Positions 6,288-8,249 of a stretch of 8,249 nt of DNA are shown piece after piece. The stretch is taken from contig NZ_SMYO01000048.1 in NCBI RefSeq assembly GCF_004358205.1, positions 1 through 8,249 on the forward strand, read 5' to 3'. The notes beneath the pieces were generated by a model. It was not told the origin of the DNA, searched no databases, and saw nothing but the letters and a program-made list of their open reading frames with translations. Positions within the stretch are counted from its first letter, which is position 1, and every line of letters starts with the position of its first letter. Position numbers and translations under genes: made by a program. This DNA comes from Bacillus salipaludis (lineage in GTDB: Bacteria > Bacillota > Bacilli > Bacillales_B > DSM-18226).

Positions 6288-7772
6288 TCAAAATTCATCT
6301 AAATCGTTTTCTGTTTTTTTAAATTTCCATCCTATCCGGAATACGTTTAATGGACGATTGACAACAGGACGTTTCCTATAAAAATGGTGTGGAAGCCGTA
6401 TGAGGAAGTATTTTAAATCCTTTTTCCTAAACGGGTATAGAGGTGCAAGATAAGGTCTATTTAAGGATGTCAACTTTAACAAGTGGACAACTAGTACACA
6501 GACACCGATCATAATCCCATTAAAACCCCAAACACCTGCTAGAATAATGAAAGGAAATCTGGCAATTCTTATAGCAGTCCCCATCTCATAAATTGGAGCT
6601 GAAAAAGCCCCTAATGCACTAAATGCCACGATAATAATTAAAATATTGCTAGTTAAGCCAGCCTCAACAGTTGCTTGACCAATAACAATCCCTCCAACAA
6701 TCCCCATTGTTTGACCTACTTTTGATGGAAGACGTGCCCCTGCCTCTCTAAGTAATTCAATTAATAATTCCATTAATATTGCTTCTAGTAAAGGGGGAAA
6801 AGGAACTTGTGAACGTGATTGCCCAATGACAATTAACAATTTAGATGGTATAAGTTCAAAGTGATAGGTAAGGATTGCAACATAGAATGCTGTAAAGAGC
6901 AGTGATCCAGCCATAGCAAAAAACCGTATAAATCTTATGAAAGTACTCAAAGACCAGCGTAAATAAATATCTTCTGTTGATTCAAAAAACGAAAAAAAAT
7001 TAGCAGGCCCAATAATAGCCACTGGGCTTCGATCTAAAAGGATACCAACCCTTCCATTTAAAATAGAATAGAGAAATCGATCGGGCAGCTCTGTCATAAT
7101 AAACTGTGGAAAAAAAGAATAATGATTATCTTCAAGACACTGTGACAAAACCGAACTGTCAATTATATCATCAGTTGTAATATTTTCAAGCTTCTGCTTA
7201 AGTGTTTCTAGTATGTCTTCATCCGTTAAATCTTTAATATATATAATTCTTAATTTCTTCTTAACACGTTCTCCTATTTCTAATTCATCCGTACACAAAT
7301 TAGAATTATTTAGATTTTGTCTAATAATTTGTATATTAGAAGACAATGATTCTGTAAACGAAATTTTAGGGCCGTATACCAAAGATTCAGTTTCTGCTTT
7401 CTCGATGGATCTTTCATTTGGATTAGCACAATTTACTAAAAGAGCTTTACTTTCTTTTAATAAGTAAATATAAACGAATCCATTTAAAAGTGAAGAAATA
7501 ATTTCTTGTTCCTTAAAGTCAATCTTTACTTCGTCAATAGGGATATTTTTCATTAAATAAGAAAAGGTTATATCTTTTTCTGGAAGCTGTTGAATGAATT
7601 TAATTACATATTCATTAACTGTTTCAGCCTTAATTAAATTTTTCATAAAGACAACTTCCAGACAATCTCCAGCGACTTCAAGTGTTCTACACATTAAGTC
7701 TGGTGATTCGTTGAGGATGTATTTAATTTTTTCATAATTTGGGCAGTTATTTTTATTTGGATGGATTGTCAT
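6288..7772 (-). CDS. GerAA-family germinant receptor A subunit
   Basis: A 494-residue membrane protein of the GerA family (GerAA is about 482), first gene of the A-B-C operon. A soluble N-terminal part (about 1-260) contains family-like ESLSSNIQIIRQNL (about 141-154) and PDRFLYSILNGRVGILLDRSP (about 230-250). The C-terminal part has hydrophobic segments near 284-304, 324-349, 357-372, 376-393 and 408-432, including the conserved PFPPLLEA, LREAG, LPSKVGQ and GIVIGQATVEAG motifs. A basic tail follows. The A subunit is structural and oligomerises, with B and C, in the spore inner membrane. An upstream in-frame TTG (7790) has only an A-rich sequence before it, and an ATG at 7781 sits against the ribosome site. 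The ATG at 7772, with AAGGA at 7783-7787 and a 10-base spacer, is therefore the best start. No frameshift or lost motif is visible. Confidence 0.93.
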   Translation of the reverse strand: MTIHPNKNNCPNYEKIKYILNESPDLMCRTLEVAGDCLEVVFMKNLIKAETVNEYVIKFIQQLPEKDITFSYLMKNIPIDEVKIDFKEQEIISSLLNGFVYIYLLKESKALLVNCANPNERSIEKAETESLVYGPKISFTESLSSNIQIIRQNLNNSNLCTDELEIGERVKKKLRIIYIKDLTDEDILETLKQKLENITTDDIIDSSVLSQCLEDNHYSFFPQFIMTELPDRFLYSILNGRVGILLDRSPVAIIGPANFFSFFESTEDIYLRWSLSTFIRFIRFFAMAGSLLFTAFYVAILTYHFELIPSKLLIVIGQSRSQVPFPPLLEAILMELLIELLREAGARLPSKVGQTMGIVGGIVIGQATVEAGLTSNILIIIVAFSALGAFSAPIYEMGTAIRIARFPFIILAGVWGFNGIMIGVCVLVVHLLKLTSLNRPYLAPLYPFRKKDLKYFLIRLPHHFYRKRPVVNRPLNVFRIGWKFKKTENDLDEF

Positions 7773-7782
7773 TTGAAACATA

Positions 7783-7787
7783 TCCTT
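7783..7787 (-). promoter_or_regulatory. Ribosome binding site that decides the A-subunit start
   Basis: AAGGA on the minus strand lies 10 bases before the ATG at 7772. It lies only 1 base before the alternative ATG at 7781, and inside the coding sequence if TTG at 7790 were used. This favours the 494-residue form. Confidence 0.65.
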
Positions 7788-7832
7788 CAATAGATTTTTT
7801 TTTAATATTTGAAGTAAGAATCATTATTATAC

Positions 7833-7844
7833 TTGTTATAACAA
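7833..7844. promoter_or_regulatory. Perfect 12-bp palindrome upstream of the ger operon; possible operator
   Basis: TTGTTATAACAA is a perfect palindrome directly upstream of the TATAATA box on the minus strand, about 60 bases before the A-subunit start. The position suits a regulator of the ger promoter. No known binding protein is recognised. Confidence 0.35.
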
Positions 7845-7986
7845 AGAAGTAAGGATTGAGAGTATTTTTAGGACCTTTGAATGTTTTTTTATTTTGAACA
7901 GAAAGAGATTTCATGGGGATATAAACTGTGTGAAAACAGCATTAGTAGCTGTGTATTTTAAAGTGGATGAATAAAAACCTCACTTA

Positions 7987-8004
7987 GATACGGAGAACCG
8001 TATC
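7987..8004. other. Perfect 7-bp hairpin
   Basis: GATACGG (7987-7993) pairs with CCGTATC (7998-8004) around AGAA. On the + strand no T-run follows. On the - strand GTTTTTATTC follows after about 8 bases, so it could act as a weak minus-strand terminator shielding the ger operon from transcription entering from the right. Other roles are equally possible. Confidence 0.4.
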
Positions 8005-8134
8005 ATAAATAACGGTAAACTAAAAATCATTTTTGGTGATAAGGATTGTTTTTGATTCTGTATAAAACTAAATGGTGAGCGATAGTTTAAAAACGGGTGA
8101 CCAATTTTGACGCCTATTTTTCATATTTTTGTTA

Positions 8135-8166
8135 TTCAACAATCGGGCGCGATTGTTGGGCAAGAA
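8135..8166. repeat. Palindromic dispersed-type repeat, copy 2
   Basis: CAACAATCG (8137-8145) and CGATTGTTG (8150-8158) form a perfect 9-bp stem around GGCG, preceded by TT and followed by GGCAAGAA. It matches 3860-3891 at 23 of 32 positions in the same orientation. The GC-rich centre differs from copy 1 while the outer arms are kept, as in small palindromic intergenic repeat families. Confidence 0.5.
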
Positions 8167-8169
8167 TTA

Positions 8170-8220
8170 AAAGGGTGATACATATTAGTCATGTATAATA
8201 TGTATTGCCCTTTATTTTTT
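8170..8220. terminator. Strong intrinsic terminator, usable in both directions
   Basis: GGGTGATACATATTA (8173-8187) pairs along all 15 positions (two G-U pairs) with TAATATGTATTGCCC (8196-8210) around an 8-base loop. AAA before and TTT after extend the stem. A T-rich tail follows on the + strand (8211-8220), and TTTTAATTCTT follows on the - strand. No + strand gene precedes it here, so it may end a minus-strand gene lying to the right of the window, or an unseen short + strand transcript. Confidence 0.75.
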
Positions 8221-8249
8221 TTACTTTTTACAAATTAGGTCTTGATAAC

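Larger units (their letters stand above)
7773..8172. other. Non-coding region upstream of the ger operon
   Basis: I find no gene of believable length or with a good ribosome site on either strand. On the minus strand TATAATA (7831-7825) matches the -10 box of sigma-A and is 6 of 7 to the sigma-G type CATAATA. No matching -35 box stands at a suitable distance, so the promoter is unproven. GerA-type operons are normally read by sigma-G in the forespore. A run of nine A on the minus strand (7803-7795) precedes the ribosome site. Palindromes at 7833-7844 and 7987-8004 and repeat copy 2 are listed separately. Confidence 0.5.

Noticed and set aside
7930..7974. A 14-codon frame starting GTG (KTALVAVYFKVDE)
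   Set aside because: Too short, no convincing ribosome site and no recognised family.
7987..8015. Resemblance of the hairpin with CGGAGAACCG to sequence near the end of bacterial group II introns
   Set aside because: The rest of the expected domain V/VI structure and any reverse transcriptase remnant are missing.
8072..8110. A 12-codon frame starting ATG (MVSDSLKTGDQF)
   Set aside because: It vaguely recalls small YjzC-like proteins but ends after 12 codons; no support for a real or broken gene.

Overview
The window looks like chromosome or plasmid DNA from a low-GC, spore-forming member of the Firmicutes, most likely a Bacillaceae. It has an AT-rich background, strong AGGTGG/AAGGA-type ribosome binding sites, and a complete three-gene spore germinant-receptor operon. 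No marker gene narrows the genus further.

Layout. Positions 1-226 are non-coding and hold a good sigma-A-type promoter, a cluster of ACATAT half-sites and a GC-rich structured leader. Positions 227-3837 (+ strand) hold three tightly packed genes with the order and sizes of the Tn554 transposition module: tnpA (tyrosine recombinase), tnpB (larger tyrosine recombinase with a C-terminal cysteine cluster) and tnpC (small HTH plus coiled-coil protein). No resistance or other cargo gene follows tnpC on the + strand. A hairpin at 3836-3854 can end transcription from both sides. Positions 4050-7772 (- strand) hold a GerA-type germinant receptor operon in the usual order A, B, C, converging on the tnp genes. 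Positions 7773-8249 are non-coding and hold several palindromes and one very strong intrinsic terminator.

How the genes work together. TnpA, TnpB and TnpC are expected to act jointly in conservative, site-specific transposition, as in Tn554. The Ger proteins are expected to form one inner-membrane receptor complex: A subunit, 10-helix permease-like B subunit, and lipoprotein C subunit. The complex senses small-molecule germinants in the dormant spore. The tnp genes are visibly richer in GC than the ger genes, which suggests different histories.

Nothing here is clearly a new system. The open questions are where the transposon ends lie, and whether the germinant receptor is its passenger or only its neighbour. 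Two diverged copies of a palindromic repeat lie in the same orientation on either side of the ger operon (3860-3891 and 8135-8166), and candidate recombinase half-sites lie in all three non-coding regions.
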